NCBI GenBank assembly: GCA_964519385.1
Contig: CAZFLR010000003.1
Location: 1 to 64,000, forward strand
DNA: 64,000 bases
Origin: SVFI01 sp964519385
GTDB taxonomy: Bacteria; Bacillota; Clostridia; Lachnospirales; Lachnospiraceae
Reading direction: 5' to 3'
Shown: positions 23,908 to 33,624 of the stretch, piece after piece
Position numbering within the stretch: the stretch's first letter is position 1
Layout: each line of letters opens with the position of its first letter
Program-made: the position numbers and the translations under genes
Notes under the pieces: generated by a model
What the model was told of the DNA's origin: nothing
What the model saw: only the letters and a program-made list of their open reading frames with translations
Database searches by the model: none

Positions 23908-26211
23908 TTAAATTCTGTTATAGTTGATCAGACAACCCTTGAGAATAATCTCTCTCTCTTCGTCCGTCAGACCGCCGAGAGTCATGGTAAATTCAACCAG
24001 TTCGTCCTTGACCGCATAGGCTTTAATCTCATCCCACTTTTCTTCCACTGCCTTCTTAATATTCGGAATAAAGATATAATCCAGATTTTCAAAAGGAAGC
24101 TCACCTTCCGGAATCAGGAACGGAAGCATACCCCAGTTGATAAGGTTAGAGCGATATCTCTTGGTCGCATACTCATTTGCGATATTTGCCCATCCTCCGA
24201 GTACCTTCTGACAGCTTGCTGCCTGCTCACGTGCAGAACCGTCGCCCGGTTTTACTGCAAAAATGGTAGAACCGATACCGACTGTCTCAGGTGTAAGCTC
24301 AGGGAATTTTTCTTTAATCTTATCCATAACCGGTTTCATCTCCGGAAGAACCTGACAAGGCTTAGCGGAATCGTCACCTGCAACCATAGCTTCCCTTGCT
24401 TTTTCCGATGCCTGCACCTCTTTCGCTCTGCCGACATACTGAGGGTCTTTTCTGGAAAGTGTAAACTCAGCCAGTCCGAGAGGATTTGAACGGTAAGAAG
24501 AAGTTTCACCGGACGGAATCAGCTCGTCTGTCGTCGTGACCGGATCATGAATCTCGGAAACCACCTTTAAGACAAGATTGTCTGTCAGCGCAACCATTGC
24601 CGGCCAGTCCTTGATATTCGGTCCGAACTGAATCTCAACCGAAGGATCGGCCACACCCTTAGAGTCAAATACACGATTCGCATAAATATTTGCATCATAA
24701 TGATATTTGTACTTGCCGATTTCTCCGTCAAACTCAGTCGCCGCCGTAAGCTGACCTTTATTTGCAGCCGTAGCTGCGATGGAACGTGCGTCCATAAGAG
24801 CCACGGAAGAAATCTGTCCGTTCTGAAGCTTGGAGCCTTCACGGTTCGGGAAGTTACGTGTAGAATGACGAATACTAAAGGCATTGTTAGCCGGAGTATC
24901 TCCTGCGCCAAAACAAGGTCCGCAGAAAGCGGTCTTCATAATTGCACCCGTCTCCATAATCGTTGCTGCGCAACCGTTTTTAATGAGCTCCATATATACA
25001 GGCATGGAAGCCGGATAAACACTTAATGTAAATCCGTCTGCCCCGATATAATTTCCTTTTAAGATATCCGCTGCTGCACAGATATTTTCAAATCCGCCGC
25101 CGGCACAGCCTGCGATAATACCCTGATCCACCATGAATTTTCCGTTTACAACCTTATCCTGTAAAGAATACGGAACTGCATTGTCAAGGCTGACTGCTGC
25201 CCTCTTCTCTACATCATGAAGAATGTCTGTCAGATTCGCGTTGAGTTCTTCAATGGTGTAAGTATTGCTCGGATGGAACGGCATTGCAATCATCGGGCGG
25301 ATTTCTCCGAGATCAATCTCAATCATACCGTCATAATAAGCGACACTGCCCGGATTCAGTTCTTTATAGTCTCCGTTTCTTCCATGAATATCATAAAACT
25401 CCTTAATCTCATCATCAGTTCTCCAGATAGAAGAAAGACAGGTCGTTTCTGTTGTCATAACATCAATTCCGATACGGAAATCTGCTGAAAGAGAAGAGAC
25501 ACCCGGTCCCACAAACTCCATCACTTTATTTTTCACATATCCGTTGCCAAACACGGCACCTATGATAGCTAATGCCACGTCCTGAGGACCGACACCCTTC
25601 ACAGGCGCACCCTTTAAGTAAACACCGACAACACCCGGCATATTGATATCATAGGTCTGGCAAAGAAGCTGTTTTACAAGCTCAGGACCGCCTTCACCCA
25701 TAGCCATTGTACCCAGCGCACCATAACGTGTGTGGGAATCGGAACCGAGAATCATCTTTCCTCCGCCGGCAAGCATCTCACGCGCAAACTGATGAATAAC
25801 TGCCTGATGAGGCGGAACATAAACACCGCCGTATTTCTTTGCACAGGTCAGACCAAACATGTGGTCATCTTCATTGATGGTTCCTCCGACTGCACAAAGA
25901 GAGTTATGGCAATTAGTAAGAACATAAGGAATCGGAAACTTCTCAAGACCTGAGGCTCTTGCCGTCTGAATGATTCCGACAAATGTAATGTCATGAGAAG
26001 TCAATTTATCAAACTTAATTTTTAACTTTTCCATGTTACCGGAAGTATTATGCTCTTCCAGAATACTATAAGCGATTGTCTCTCTGGCCGCTTCTTCTGC
26101 TGTTACCTCTTTTCCGGTTTTTGCTTTTACCGCTGCAACTGCATCTGCGTTTTCGGGAATAATTTCCGTACCGTTAACCAGATAAGCTCCGCCATCATAT
26201 AACTTAATCAT
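23908..26211 (-). CDS. Aconitase-family hydratase
   Basis: An aconitase-superfamily protein of 767 residues, similar in layout to the uncharacterised E. coli hydratase YbhJ. The 4Fe-4S ligand region is suggested by TNCHNSLCAVGG, GGGKMILGSDSHTRYGALG and FCGPCFGAGDTPANN. The swivelling C-terminal domain includes SYRSNPLGLAEFTLSRKDP and KRYRSNLINWGMLPF, the latter carrying the substrate-binding Arg/Ser pattern. The ATG at 26211 has GAAGGAGG upstream. It may act as the cell's aconitase or on another hydroxy acid; no citrate synthase or isocitrate dehydrogenase gene is adjacent. Confidence 0.83.
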   Translation of the reverse strand: MIKLYDGGAYLVNGTEIIPENADAVAAVKAKTGKEVTAEEAARETIAYSILEEHNTSGNMEKLKIKFDKLTSHDITFVGIIQTARASGLEKFPIPYVLTNCHNSLCAVGGTINEDDHMFGLTCAKKYGGVYVPPHQAVIHQFAREMLAGGGKMILGSDSHTRYGALGTMAMGEGGPELVKQLLCQTYDINMPGVVGVYLKGAPVKGVGPQDVALAIIGAVFGNGYVKNKVMEFVGPGVSSLSADFRIGIDVMTTETTCLSSIWRTDDEIKEFYDIHGRNGDYKELNPGSVAYYDGMIEIDLGEIRPMIAMPFHPSNTYTIEELNANLTDILHDVEKRAAVSLDNAVPYSLQDKVVNGKFMVDQGIIAGCAGGGFENICAAADILKGNYIGADGFTLSVYPASMPVYMELIKNGCAATIMETGAIMKTAFCGPCFGAGDTPANNAFSIRHSTRNFPNREGSKLQNGQISSVALMDARSIAATAANKGQLTAATEFDGEIGKYKYHYDANIYANRVFDSKGVADPSVEIQFGPNIKDWPAMVALTDNLVLKVVSEIHDPVTTTDELIPSGETSSYRSNPLGLAEFTLSRKDPQYVGRAKEVQASEKAREAMVAGDDSAKPCQVLPEMKPVMDKIKEKFPELTPETVGIGSTIFAVKPGDGSAREQAASCQKVLGGWANIANEYATKRYRSNLINWGMLPFLIPEGELPFENLDYIFIPNIKKAVEEKWDEIKAYAVKDELVEFTMTLGGLTDEEREIILKGCLINYNRI

Positions 26212-26321
26212 AGTGTCCTCCTTCACTCTTTTCATTTCTTTATCCGAATAAAAGTTTAGCACGGATTTGAATTATCTGCAATCTCTCTACTGCTTTTCTT
26301 TCGCTTTTTCGGCTCTTACTA

Positions 26322-26350
26322 TTGACGAAACGGCAAAAAAGTTATAGTAT
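26322..26350 (+). promoter_or_regulatory. Sigma-A promoter of the first degV gene
   Basis: TTGACG (26322-26327), a 17-base spacer and TAGTAT (26345-26350). A TATAGT alternative overlaps. It leaves an untranslated leader of about 80 bases. Confidence 0.6.
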
Positions 26351-26359
26351 AGATACGCA

Positions 26360-26410
26360 ATGTAGTTTTTTAAACTACATGTTGTGATTCGCAACGAACG
26401 AAATTGTTCG
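26360..26410 (+). repeat. Inverted repeats in the degV leader
   Basis: A perfect 9-base inverted repeat (ATGTAGTTT-TTT-AAACTACAT, 26360-26380) begins a few bases after the predicted start of transcription. A second, CGAAC-GAAATT-GTTCG, lies at 26395-26410. Neither has the form of a terminator. They could be an operator or 5' stabilising stems. Confidence 0.55.
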
Positions 26411-26439
26411 ATGTTTATGTAAAGAAAGGATAGAAATTC

Positions 26440-27327
26440 ATGAGCAACTATATTTTAAGCTGCTGTTCTACTGCAGACTTAACCCAGAACCATTTTGATG
26501 CCAGAGACATCCATTATGTCTGTTTCCATTTTCAGTTAGATGACACTGTTTATCCGGATGACCTCGGAAAGAGTATTTCCTTTGATAAATTTTATCAGGC
26601 AATGGCCGACGGAGCCGACACCAAAACCTCACAGGTAAACGTAGATGAGTTTATTGAATATTTTGAGCCGTTTTTAAAGGACGGAAAAGACATTTTACAT
26701 GTCACACTTTCCTCCGGAATTTCAGGTGTTTACAACTCTGCCTGTGTTGCCAGAAATGAGCTCACGGAAAAATATCCTGACCGTAAAATCTACGTGATAG
26801 ATTCCCTAAACGCATCTTCCGGCTACGGACTCATTATGGATAAGCTCGCAGATTTACGCGATGAGGGTATGGATATCGATACTCTTGCCTCACGGGCTAG
26901 AGAATGTGTTTTATATGCACATTCATGGTTCTTTTCAACAGATTTATCATTCTATGTCAAGGGCGGACGTGTTTCCAAAACCTCCGGTTTTGTCGGAAAC
27001 ATGCTTAATATCTGCCCGCTCCTAAATATAGATTCTGAGGGGAAACTGATTCCGAGACATAAAATCCGCACCAAGAAAAAAGTCATCCGCGCCATCGCAG
27101 ACAAAATGCTTGAGCACGCAGACAAGGGTGCAGACTATGACGGAAAATGCTATATTTCCCATTCTGCCTGCTATGAGGATGCAAGAGCACTTGCGGATAT
27201 CATTGAAGAGTCATTTCCGAAGCTGAACGGAAAAGTGCAGATTTACTCCATCGGAACCGTCATCGGAAGTCATACAGGACCGGGAACCGTTGCTCTGTTC
27301 TTCTGGGGTGATAAGAGAGAGGATTAA
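26440..27327 (+). CDS. DegV family fatty-acid-binding protein
   Basis: A protein of 295 residues. DegV proteins bind a single fatty acid, and in the FakA/FakB system they present it for phosphorylation before phospholipid synthesis. Family marks are the N-terminal LSCCSTADLT (in place of ITDS-type openings), HVTLSSGISGVYNSA (the S-G-T loop), SFYVKGGRVSK and the C-terminal IGTVIGSHTGPGTVALFF. It is monocistronic, with a promoter and inverted-repeat leader upstream and a strong shared terminator downstream. A second degV paralogue is at 36384-37292. No fakA gene is present here. Confidence 0.92.
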   Translation: MSNYILSCCSTADLTQNHFDARDIHYVCFHFQLDDTVYPDDLGKSISFDKFYQAMADGADTKTSQVNVDEFIEYFEPFLKDGKDILHVTLSSGISGVYNSACVARNELTEKYPDRKIYVIDSLNASSGYGLIMDKLADLRDEGMDIDTLASRARECVLYAHSWFFSTDLSFYVKGGRVSKTSGFVGNMLNICPLLNIDSEGKLIPRHKIRTKKKVIRAIADKMLEHADKGADYDGKCYISHSACYEDARALADIIEESFPKLNGKVQIYSIGTVIGSHTGPGTVALFFWGDKRED

Positions 27328-27341
27328 CGAATTCAAATATA

Positions 27342-27395
27342 AAACCGGATGTATTTCTCCTTGCCATATACGCATCGGAGAAATACATCCGGTTT
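27342..27395. terminator. Bidirectional terminator between degV and glgP
   Basis: Nineteen-base arms from AAACCGGATG to TTTCTCC and from GGAGAAA to CATCCGGTTT pair perfectly around a 16-base loop, followed by a T run (TTTATTTTTTAC). Confidence 0.9.
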
Positions 27396-27413
27396 ATTTT
27401 TTACTTATCTTTT

Positions 27414-29933
27414 TTATTTTTCTTCTGCTTCTGCTTTCTTAGGTGCTCTTTTTTTCGGAAGAGTTACCTTTTCAAGCTTCCAGATTTCATCAACATACTC
27501 TTTGATTGTACGGTCAGATGTAAACTTACCTGAACATGCAACATTCAGGATAGCACTCTCTGCCCAGCCTGCTTCATTCTTATAAGCTTCTTCCACTTTC
27601 TTCTGCGCTGCTGCGTAAGACTTGAAGTCTTTTAAGATGAAATATGTATCGGCCTTTGATGTGCTGAGTGTATTGAGCAGCGAATTGTAAAGGTCGCGGA
27701 ACAGCTCCGGATTCTCCGGTGAGTAAGTTCCGTTAATGAGCTGCATAAGCACCTTGCGTACATCCGCATCATTGTTAAAGATTTCCATCGGATCATATCC
27801 GCCATGCTGTTCATAATTGATAACTTCATCTGAAGATAAACCAAAGATAAATGCATGCTCTGCACCGACTTCCTCAACAATCTCAACGTTTGCTCCATCC
27901 ATAGTACCGAGTGTGAGCGCACCGTTAAGCATGAATTTCATATTACCTGTTCCTGAAGCTTCTTTTGAAGCAGTCGAAATCTGTTCTGAAACATCTGCTG
28001 CTGCGAAAATGAGCTCTGCGTTGGAAACACGGTAGTTCTCAATGAATACAACTTTAATCTTTCCGTTAATGGACTCATCATTATTGATTACATCCGCAAC
28101 TGCATTGATAAGCTTGATTGTAAGCTTAGCATTCTTATATCCTGCTGCTGCTTTTGCACCAAAGATAAATGTTCTCGGATAGAACTCCATTTCCGGGTGC
28201 TCTTTGATTTCATTGTATAAGTACATTACATGGAGAATATTTAAAAGCTGACGTTTGTACTCATGTAATCTCTTAACCTGTACGTCGAAGATGGATCTCG
28301 GGTCTACTTCTACGCCATTGTGTTCAAGAATGTACTGTGCAAGACGTACCTTGTTCTGATATTTGATGTTCATAAACTCCTGCTGAGCCTGCTCATCCTT
28401 TGCATATACAGCCAGCTTCTTAATCTTGGAAAGATCTGTGATCCAGTCTGCACCCACATGAGATGTCACCCAGTCTGCCAGGAGCGGATTTCCGTGTAAC
28501 AGGAAACGACGCTGCGTAATTCCGTTTGTCTTGTTGTTAAACTTCTCAGGCATCATCTCGTAGAAATCCTTTAATTCCTGATTCTTTAAGATTTCTGTAT
28601 GAAGTCTTGCAACACCGTTTACGCTGTAACCGGCAGCGATTGCAAGATGAGCCATCTTAACCTGTCCGTCATAGATGATTGCCATCTTACGAACCTTATC
28701 CTGATTTCCCGGATATTTAGCTTCAATTTCCATCACAAAACGACGGTTGATTTCTTCCACAATCTGATATACACGCGGAAGGAGACGGCTGAAAAGCTCG
28801 ATTGGCCATTTTTCAAGTGCCTCTGCCATAATTGTGTGGTTTGTATATGCACAGGTCTTCGTTGTAACTTCCCATGCTTCATCCCATGTTAAATAATATT
28901 CATCCATGAGAATTCTCATAAGCTCTGCAACAGCCACTGTCGGATGTGTGTCATTGAGCTGGAAGGTTACCTTTTCATGGAATTTGCGGACATCATCATG
29001 ATTTCTCATGTATTTTGCAACTGCTTCCTGTACGGATGCAGAAATAAAGAAATACTGCTGTTTTAAACGGAGCTCTTTTCCTGCATAGTGATTGTCATTC
29101 GGGTAGAGAACTTCCACGATATTGCGGGCAAGATTTTCCTGTTCAACTGCCTTGTGGTAATCACCCTTGTCAAAGGAATCAAGCTGGAAACATTCTACCG
29201 GCTGTGCATCCCAGATACGGAGTGTATTTACAATGTTGTTGCCATAGCCCACAATCGGAACATCATAAGGAACGGCGGTTACTGACTGATAACCCTCCTG
29301 ACGGAAGTTATTGCGTCCGTTCTCATCCTGATAAATAGAAACATATCCGCCGAATTTAACCTCCTTTGCATATTCAGGGCGACGAAGCTCAAACGGATTT
29401 CCGTCTGCAAGCCAGTTATCCGGCACTTCGACCTGATATCCGTCTCTGATTTCCTGCTTGAACATACCATAACGGTAACGAATGCCACAGCCATATGCTG
29501 CGTATCCGAGAGATGCAAGAGAATCGAGGAAACATGCAGCAAGTCTTCCGAGACCACCGTTACCAAGTGCTGCATCCGGCTCCTGGTCTTCCACTACGTT
29601 GATATCAACGCCAAGCTCGTCCAGTGCTTCTTTTGCCTGAGCATATGCCTGCATGTTGATAAGGTTGTTTCCGAGGGCACGACCCATCAGAAATTCCATG
29701 GACAGGTAATAAACAGTCTTTACATCCTTCTTCTCATACTGTTTCTGCGTTTCCATCCAGTTTTCAATAATCTGATCCTTTACAGCATAAGAAACTGCCT
29801 GAAAAATCTGCTGTGGTGTTGCCTCCTCCAGCGTCTTGCGATATAAAGTTCTTACATTGTAAAGAACGCTTCGTTTAAAGAGCTCTTTATCAAATGTTGG
29901 TGAAACCGGAATCGTTGTTTTCTTTGTCGCCAT
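27414..29933 (-). CDS. glgP: Glycogen/starch/alpha-glucan phosphorylase
   Basis: A GT35 enzyme of 839 residues that releases glucose-1-phosphate from glycogen using pyridoxal phosphate. Motifs: AALGNGGLGRLAACFLDS near residue 120, LNDTHPTVAVAELMRIL, VKRLHEYKRQLLN, and the PLP-lysine region ASGTGNMKFMLNGALTLGTMDGAN. The start at MATKKTTIPV has GAGGAG ahead of it; a 14-residue extension was removed. The C-terminus is basic and alanine-rich (KKRAPKKAEAEEK). It is monocistronic; no other glycogen genes are in the window. Confidence 0.96.
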   Translation of the reverse strand: MATKKTTIPVSPTFDKELFKRSVLYNVRTLYRKTLEEATPQQIFQAVSYAVKDQIIENWMETQKQYEKKDVKTVYYLSMEFLMGRALGNNLINMQAYAQAKEALDELGVDINVVEDQEPDAALGNGGLGRLAACFLDSLASLGYAAYGCGIRYRYGMFKQEIRDGYQVEVPDNWLADGNPFELRRPEYAKEVKFGGYVSIYQDENGRNNFRQEGYQSVTAVPYDVPIVGYGNNIVNTLRIWDAQPVECFQLDSFDKGDYHKAVEQENLARNIVEVLYPNDNHYAGKELRLKQQYFFISASVQEAVAKYMRNHDDVRKFHEKVTFQLNDTHPTVAVAELMRILMDEYYLTWDEAWEVTTKTCAYTNHTIMAEALEKWPIELFSRLLPRVYQIVEEINRRFVMEIEAKYPGNQDKVRKMAIIYDGQVKMAHLAIAAGYSVNGVARLHTEILKNQELKDFYEMMPEKFNNKTNGITQRRFLLHGNPLLADWVTSHVGADWITDLSKIKKLAVYAKDEQAQQEFMNIKYQNKVRLAQYILEHNGVEVDPRSIFDVQVKRLHEYKRQLLNILHVMYLYNEIKEHPEMEFYPRTFIFGAKAAAGYKNAKLTIKLINAVADVINNDESINGKIKVVFIENYRVSNAELIFAAADVSEQISTASKEASGTGNMKFMLNGALTLGTMDGANVEIVEEVGAEHAFIFGLSSDEVINYEQHGGYDPMEIFNNDADVRKVLMQLINGTYSPENPELFRDLYNSLLNTLSTSKADTYFILKDFKSYAAAQKKVEEAYKNEAGWAESAILNVACSGKFTSDRTIKEYVDEIWKLEKVTLPKKRAPKKAEAEEK

Positions 29934-29980
29934 AATTTTACTCCTCTTATTTATACTATTTGCCTCGTTTTCCACGAAGT

Positions 29981-30010
29981 ATTATATACATGAATCATCC
30001 TAAATTGCAA
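29981..30010 (-). promoter_or_regulatory. Sigma-A promoter of glgP
   Basis: On the minus strand: TTGCAA (30005-30010), an 18-base spacer and TATAAT (29981-29986), 48 bases before the start codon. Confidence 0.55.
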
Positions 30011-30015
30011 ATTTT

Positions 30016-33000
30016 TTACATTTTTGCCACGGAAATTGTGACTTTCTCGCCGTTCACATTCCACTCTTTGCTGTTTTCAAAGGCTGTATCGACAACAAAT
30101 TCATCGGCCAGAACCTTTCCGCAGATATTGTCCTTATTGGCGAGTGCAATACCGGCCACCTTCTCATTTCCGCTGATACCGACCTTAATGTGATCCATCA
30201 CTTCAAAACCTGAATCCTTACGCATGGTCTGTATCTTACTGATGATTTCGTAAACAAAGCCTTCCTCGATAAGCTCTTCTGACAGATTGGTATCGAGCAC
30301 TACGGTTACCGTATTGTCCGCCTCTGACATATAGCCTTCCTTCTGGCTCATCTCAATGAGAAGATCCTCCTCAGAAAGTTCTACTGAAACACCGTCTACC
30401 TCAAATGTAAGCGCGTTGCCGGCGTTGAGGGTATCCATGGCTTCATTTCCGTCCACACCTGCCAGATAATTTCTGATTCCGCCAAGCTGCTTACCGTATT
30501 TCGGTCCGACTGTCTTAAGCTGCGGCTTAAAGGTGTATGTCGTGAAGTCTCTGACATCATCCGTAAATTTCACGCTCTTGACATTCAGCTCATCTTCAAT
30601 AATCTCCTGATAAAATTCGGAAAGTTCCTTCGGTGCTTTCACGAACATAGAGCCAATCGGCTGTCTGTTTTTAATATTGGCTGTATTTCTGCAGGCACGA
30701 CCCATAACAACGATTTTAAGCACCTCTTCCATGTCTTCCTCAAGCTGCTTATCCACATATGCCGGATTTGCAACAGGGAAATCACATAAATGTACGCTCT
30801 CCGGTGCAGACGCATCGTTTGTACATACAAGATTTCTGTAAATATCCTCTGCCATAAAAGGAATCATCGGAGCTGCACATTTTGCAACCGTCACCAATGC
30901 TGTGTAAAGAGTCATGTAAGCATTGATTTTATCCTGCTCCATTCCTTTTGCCCAGAAACGCTCACGGCTTCTGCGCACATACCAGTTACTCATCTCATCT
31001 ACAAACTCGTCCAGTGCTCTTGCCGTCTCCGGAATACGGTAGTTCTCCAAATTGGTGTCTACCTCCGTGATAAGCGTGTTAAGCTTGGAAAGAAGCCACT
31101 TATCCATAACCGGAAGCTTGTCGTAATCGAGTGTATATTTTCCTGCATCAAACTGATCGATATTTGCATAGAGTACAAAGAACGCATATGTGTTCCAGAG
31201 TGTACCCATGAACTTACGCTGTCCTTCCTGTACCGCTTTTCCGTGGAAACGGTTCGGAAGCCACGGTGCTGAGTTAATATAGAAGTACCAACGAATGGCA
31301 TCTGCGCCGTACTGCTCAAGTGCATCAAACGGATCAACGGCATTTCCCTTGGACTTGCTCATCTTCTGTCCGTTTTCATCCTGTACGTGGCCTAATACAA
31401 TGACATTCTCATAAGGTGCCTTGTTAAACAGGAGTGTAGACTCTGCCATCAATGAATAGAACCATCCGCGTGTCTGGTCTACGGCTTCTGAAATAAACTG
31501 TGCCGGGAACTGCTGCTCAAAAAGCTCCTTATTCTCAAACGGATAATGATGCTGTGCAAACGGCATTGCACCTGAGTCAAACCAGCAGTCGATAACTTCC
31601 GGAACTCTCTTCATCGTCTTTCCACAATCCGGACATGTAATTGTAATCTCATCAATATATGGTCTGTGAAGCTCTACCGTAAGAGCATCCCCATTTCCGC
31701 TCATTTCTGCAAGCTGCGCACGGCTTCCGATGGACTCCATATGTCCGCAGTCCTGACACTGCCAGATATTAAGAGGTGTTCCCCAGTAACGGTCACGGGA
31801 AATACCCCAGTCCTGAATATTCTCAAGCCAGTTTCCAAAACGGCCCTCTCCGATGGATTCAGGAATCCAGTTAACTGTTTTATTATTGCGTACCAGATCA
31901 TCACGGACTGCCGTCATCTTGATAAACCATGACTCACGCGCGTAGTAAATCAGCGGAGTGTCACATCTCCAGCAGAACGGATAATCATGCTCGAATTTCG
32001 GTGCATCGAAGAGCTTTCCTGCTTTTTCAAGGTCGATGAGAATCGGTTTGTCCGCATCCTTTACAAACATACCTGCGTAATCGGTTTCCTCTGTCATCTC
32101 TCCTTTACCGTTTACAAACTGAACAAACGGGAGATCATATTTTCTTCCGACCTGTGCATCATCTTCACCAAATGCCGGGGCGATATGAACGATACCTGTA
32201 CCGTCCGTCATGGTAACGTAAGTATCGCATGTCACATAATGACCTTTTTTACCCTGTTTTTCAGCAGCCTCTCCTGCACACGCAAAGAGAGGTTCGTACT
32301 CCTTGTGCTCAAGGTCTGTACCTTTGTAGGTCTCAAGCACCTCGTATGCCTTCTCTCCTTCCTGAGCAAGCGGAGCAAGCACCTTATCAAGAAGAGCCTC
32401 TGCCATATAATAAGTATAATTATCTGCAGCCTTCACTTTTACATATGTCTCATCCGGATTAACACAAAGAGCCACATTGGAAGGAAGTGTCCACGGTGTT
32501 GTTGTCCATGCAAGGAAATAAGCATCCTCGCCAACCACCTTAAAACGCACAACCGCGGAGCGTTCTTTAACTGCCTTATAACCCTGTGCTACCTCGTGGG
32601 AAGAAAGCGGAGTTCCGCAGCGCGGACAGTAAGGAACAATCTTAAAGCCCTTGTACAATAATCCCTTATCCCAGATTTCCTTAAGTGCCCACCACTCTGA
32701 CTCAATGAAATTGTCGTCATAGGTTACATACGGATCATCCATGTCTGCCCAGAAACCGACCGTCTGTGAAAAATCTTCCCACATTCCTTTGTATTTCCAG
32801 ACACTTTCCTTACATTTTGAAATAAAAGGATCCAGACCGTATGCTTCAATCTGCTCTTTTCCGTCAATACCGACCAGCTTTTCTACCTCAAGCTCAACCG
32901 GAAGACCATGTGTATCCCATCCGGCTTTACGCGGAACCATATACCCTTTCATAGTTCTGTATCTCGGAATCATATCCTTGATAACACGTGTCAGCACATG

Positions 33001-33171
33001 TCCTATATGCGGTTTTCCGTTTGCCGTAGGCGGTCCGTCATAAAACGTATAAGTCGGGCAGCCTTCTCTTGCCTTCATGCTTTTCTGAAAAATGTCATTT
33101 TCGCGCCAGAATTTCTCTGTTTCTTTTTCTCTCTCTACGAAATTCAGATTCGTGGATACTTTTTGATACAT
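30016..33171 (-). CDS. ileS: Isoleucyl-tRNA synthetase, eukaryote-like (type 2) form
   Basis: A class I synthetase of 1051 residues. The HIGH signature is GKPHIGHVLTR, near residue 52, and the KMSKS signature is GQKMSKSKGNAVDP. Zinc-type cysteine pairs occur (YCPRCGTP, CQDCG, CPDCG). The sequence EVIDCWFDSGAMPFAQ and the length above 1000 residues are those of the IleS2 clade, shared with eukaryotes and often insensitive to mupirocin, rather than the roughly 930-residue IleS1. The start MYQKVSTN has AGGAGGT upstream. A T-box leader controls it. Type assignment is by remembered motif, not by alignment. Confidence 0.95.
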   Translation of the reverse strand: MYQKVSTNLNFVEREKETEKFWRENDIFQKSMKAREGCPTYTFYDGPPTANGKPHIGHVLTRVIKDMIPRYRTMKGYMVPRKAGWDTHGLPVELEVEKLVGIDGKEQIEAYGLDPFISKCKESVWKYKGMWEDFSQTVGFWADMDDPYVTYDDNFIESEWWALKEIWDKGLLYKGFKIVPYCPRCGTPLSSHEVAQGYKAVKERSAVVRFKVVGEDAYFLAWTTTPWTLPSNVALCVNPDETYVKVKAADNYTYYMAEALLDKVLAPLAQEGEKAYEVLETYKGTDLEHKEYEPLFACAGEAAEKQGKKGHYVTCDTYVTMTDGTGIVHIAPAFGEDDAQVGRKYDLPFVQFVNGKGEMTEETDYAGMFVKDADKPILIDLEKAGKLFDAPKFEHDYPFCWRCDTPLIYYARESWFIKMTAVRDDLVRNNKTVNWIPESIGEGRFGNWLENIQDWGISRDRYWGTPLNIWQCQDCGHMESIGSRAQLAEMSGNGDALTVELHRPYIDEITITCPDCGKTMKRVPEVIDCWFDSGAMPFAQHHYPFENKELFEQQFPAQFISEAVDQTRGWFYSLMAESTLLFNKAPYENVIVLGHVQDENGQKMSKSKGNAVDPFDALEQYGADAIRWYFYINSAPWLPNRFHGKAVQEGQRKFMGTLWNTYAFFVLYANIDQFDAGKYTLDYDKLPVMDKWLLSKLNTLITEVDTNLENYRIPETARALDEFVDEMSNWYVRRSRERFWAKGMEQDKINAYMTLYTALVTVAKCAAPMIPFMAEDIYRNLVCTNDASAPESVHLCDFPVANPAYVDKQLEEDMEEVLKIVVMGRACRNTANIKNRQPIGSMFVKAPKELSEFYQEIIEDELNVKSVKFTDDVRDFTTYTFKPQLKTVGPKYGKQLGGIRNYLAGVDGNEAMDTLNAGNALTFEVDGVSVELSEEDLLIEMSQKEGYMSEADNTVTVVLDTNLSEELIEEGFVYEIISKIQTMRKDSGFEVMDHIKVGISGNEKVAGIALANKDNICGKVLADEFVVDTAFENSKEWNVNGEKVTISVAKM

Positions 33172-33231
33172 GCTTCTACCTCCTGTTTCTTTGAGTGCAG
33201 ACTCCGGGACGATCATCGGAGCTTTTCTGAA

Positions 33232-33262
33232 ATAAAAAAGCCCGTCCGTAAAAGGACGAGCT
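33232..33262 (-). terminator. Regulated terminator of the ileS T-box
   Basis: AGCTCGTCC pairs with GGACGGGCT around TTTTAC and is followed by seven T residues on the minus strand. It lies 60 bases before the ileS start. Confidence 0.9.
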
Positions 33263-33498
33263 AACGCTTCGTGAACCACCTGTTACTGCATACTCCCACT
33301 TCATGTGTTTCATATGTGTCCGCCGTAACGGAGCGGAATCCGTCAGAACCTACTTGCACAAACGCATCTCCGTTGTGTTTCAGCCTGCAACTCAGAAGTG
33401 ATATTGGGCTGCCTGTTACTCGCACCGGACTTTCACCGTCTCCGGCTCGCTTTGCCTTTGGCAGGTAGCTTACTGTCTTCGTCATTGTCTTTCTCTAA
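33232..33498 (-). promoter_or_regulatory. T-box leader (isoleucine) of ileS
   Basis: Read on the minus strand, the transcript has a stem I apical part (GAGCCGGAGACGGTGAAAGT then CCGGTGCG) typical of the T-box AG-bulge/distal loop. A likely specifier ATC for isoleucine (33400-33402) follows, in the context AATATCACTTCTGAG. The T-box bulge AGGTGGTTCACGAAGCG contains TGGT, which pairs with the uncharged tRNA end. Last comes the intrinsic terminator at 33239-33262. Uncharged tRNA-Ile should favour the antiterminator and turn on ileS. Confidence 0.9.
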
Positions 33499-33503
33499 CT
33501 CGC

Positions 33504-33533
33504 ATTATAGTGCTCATTTGCTCGCATTGTCAA
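33504..33533 (-). promoter_or_regulatory. Sigma-A promoter of ileS
   Basis: Consensus TTGACA (33528-33533), an 18-base spacer and consensus TATAAT (33504-33509) on the minus strand, just before the T-box. Confidence 0.85.
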
Positions 33534-33573
33534 GGTGTTTTATAAAGTAATCATGGTAATTATAATAAGAAAA

Positions 33574-33582
33574 TGTTATAAT
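33574..33582 (+). promoter_or_regulatory. Extended -10 promoter of the MFS-pncB unit
   Basis: ATGTTATAAT gives a TGN-TATAAT extended -10 (TATAAT at 33577-33582). The -35 is weak (TGGTAA at 33554). The start codon is 43 bases downstream, after AAAGGA. Confidence 0.5.
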
Positions 33583-33624
33583 GAAACGACTATGCAAATT
33601 CTGTTCACTTGAAAGGATTACATT

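Noticed and set aside
33380..33480. Partial resemblance to a cobalamin riboswitch (GGTGAAAGTCCGGTGCGAGT)
   Set aside because: The B12-box and downstream cores are missing, and the stretch fits the T-box stem I apical region with a T-box bulge and terminator following.
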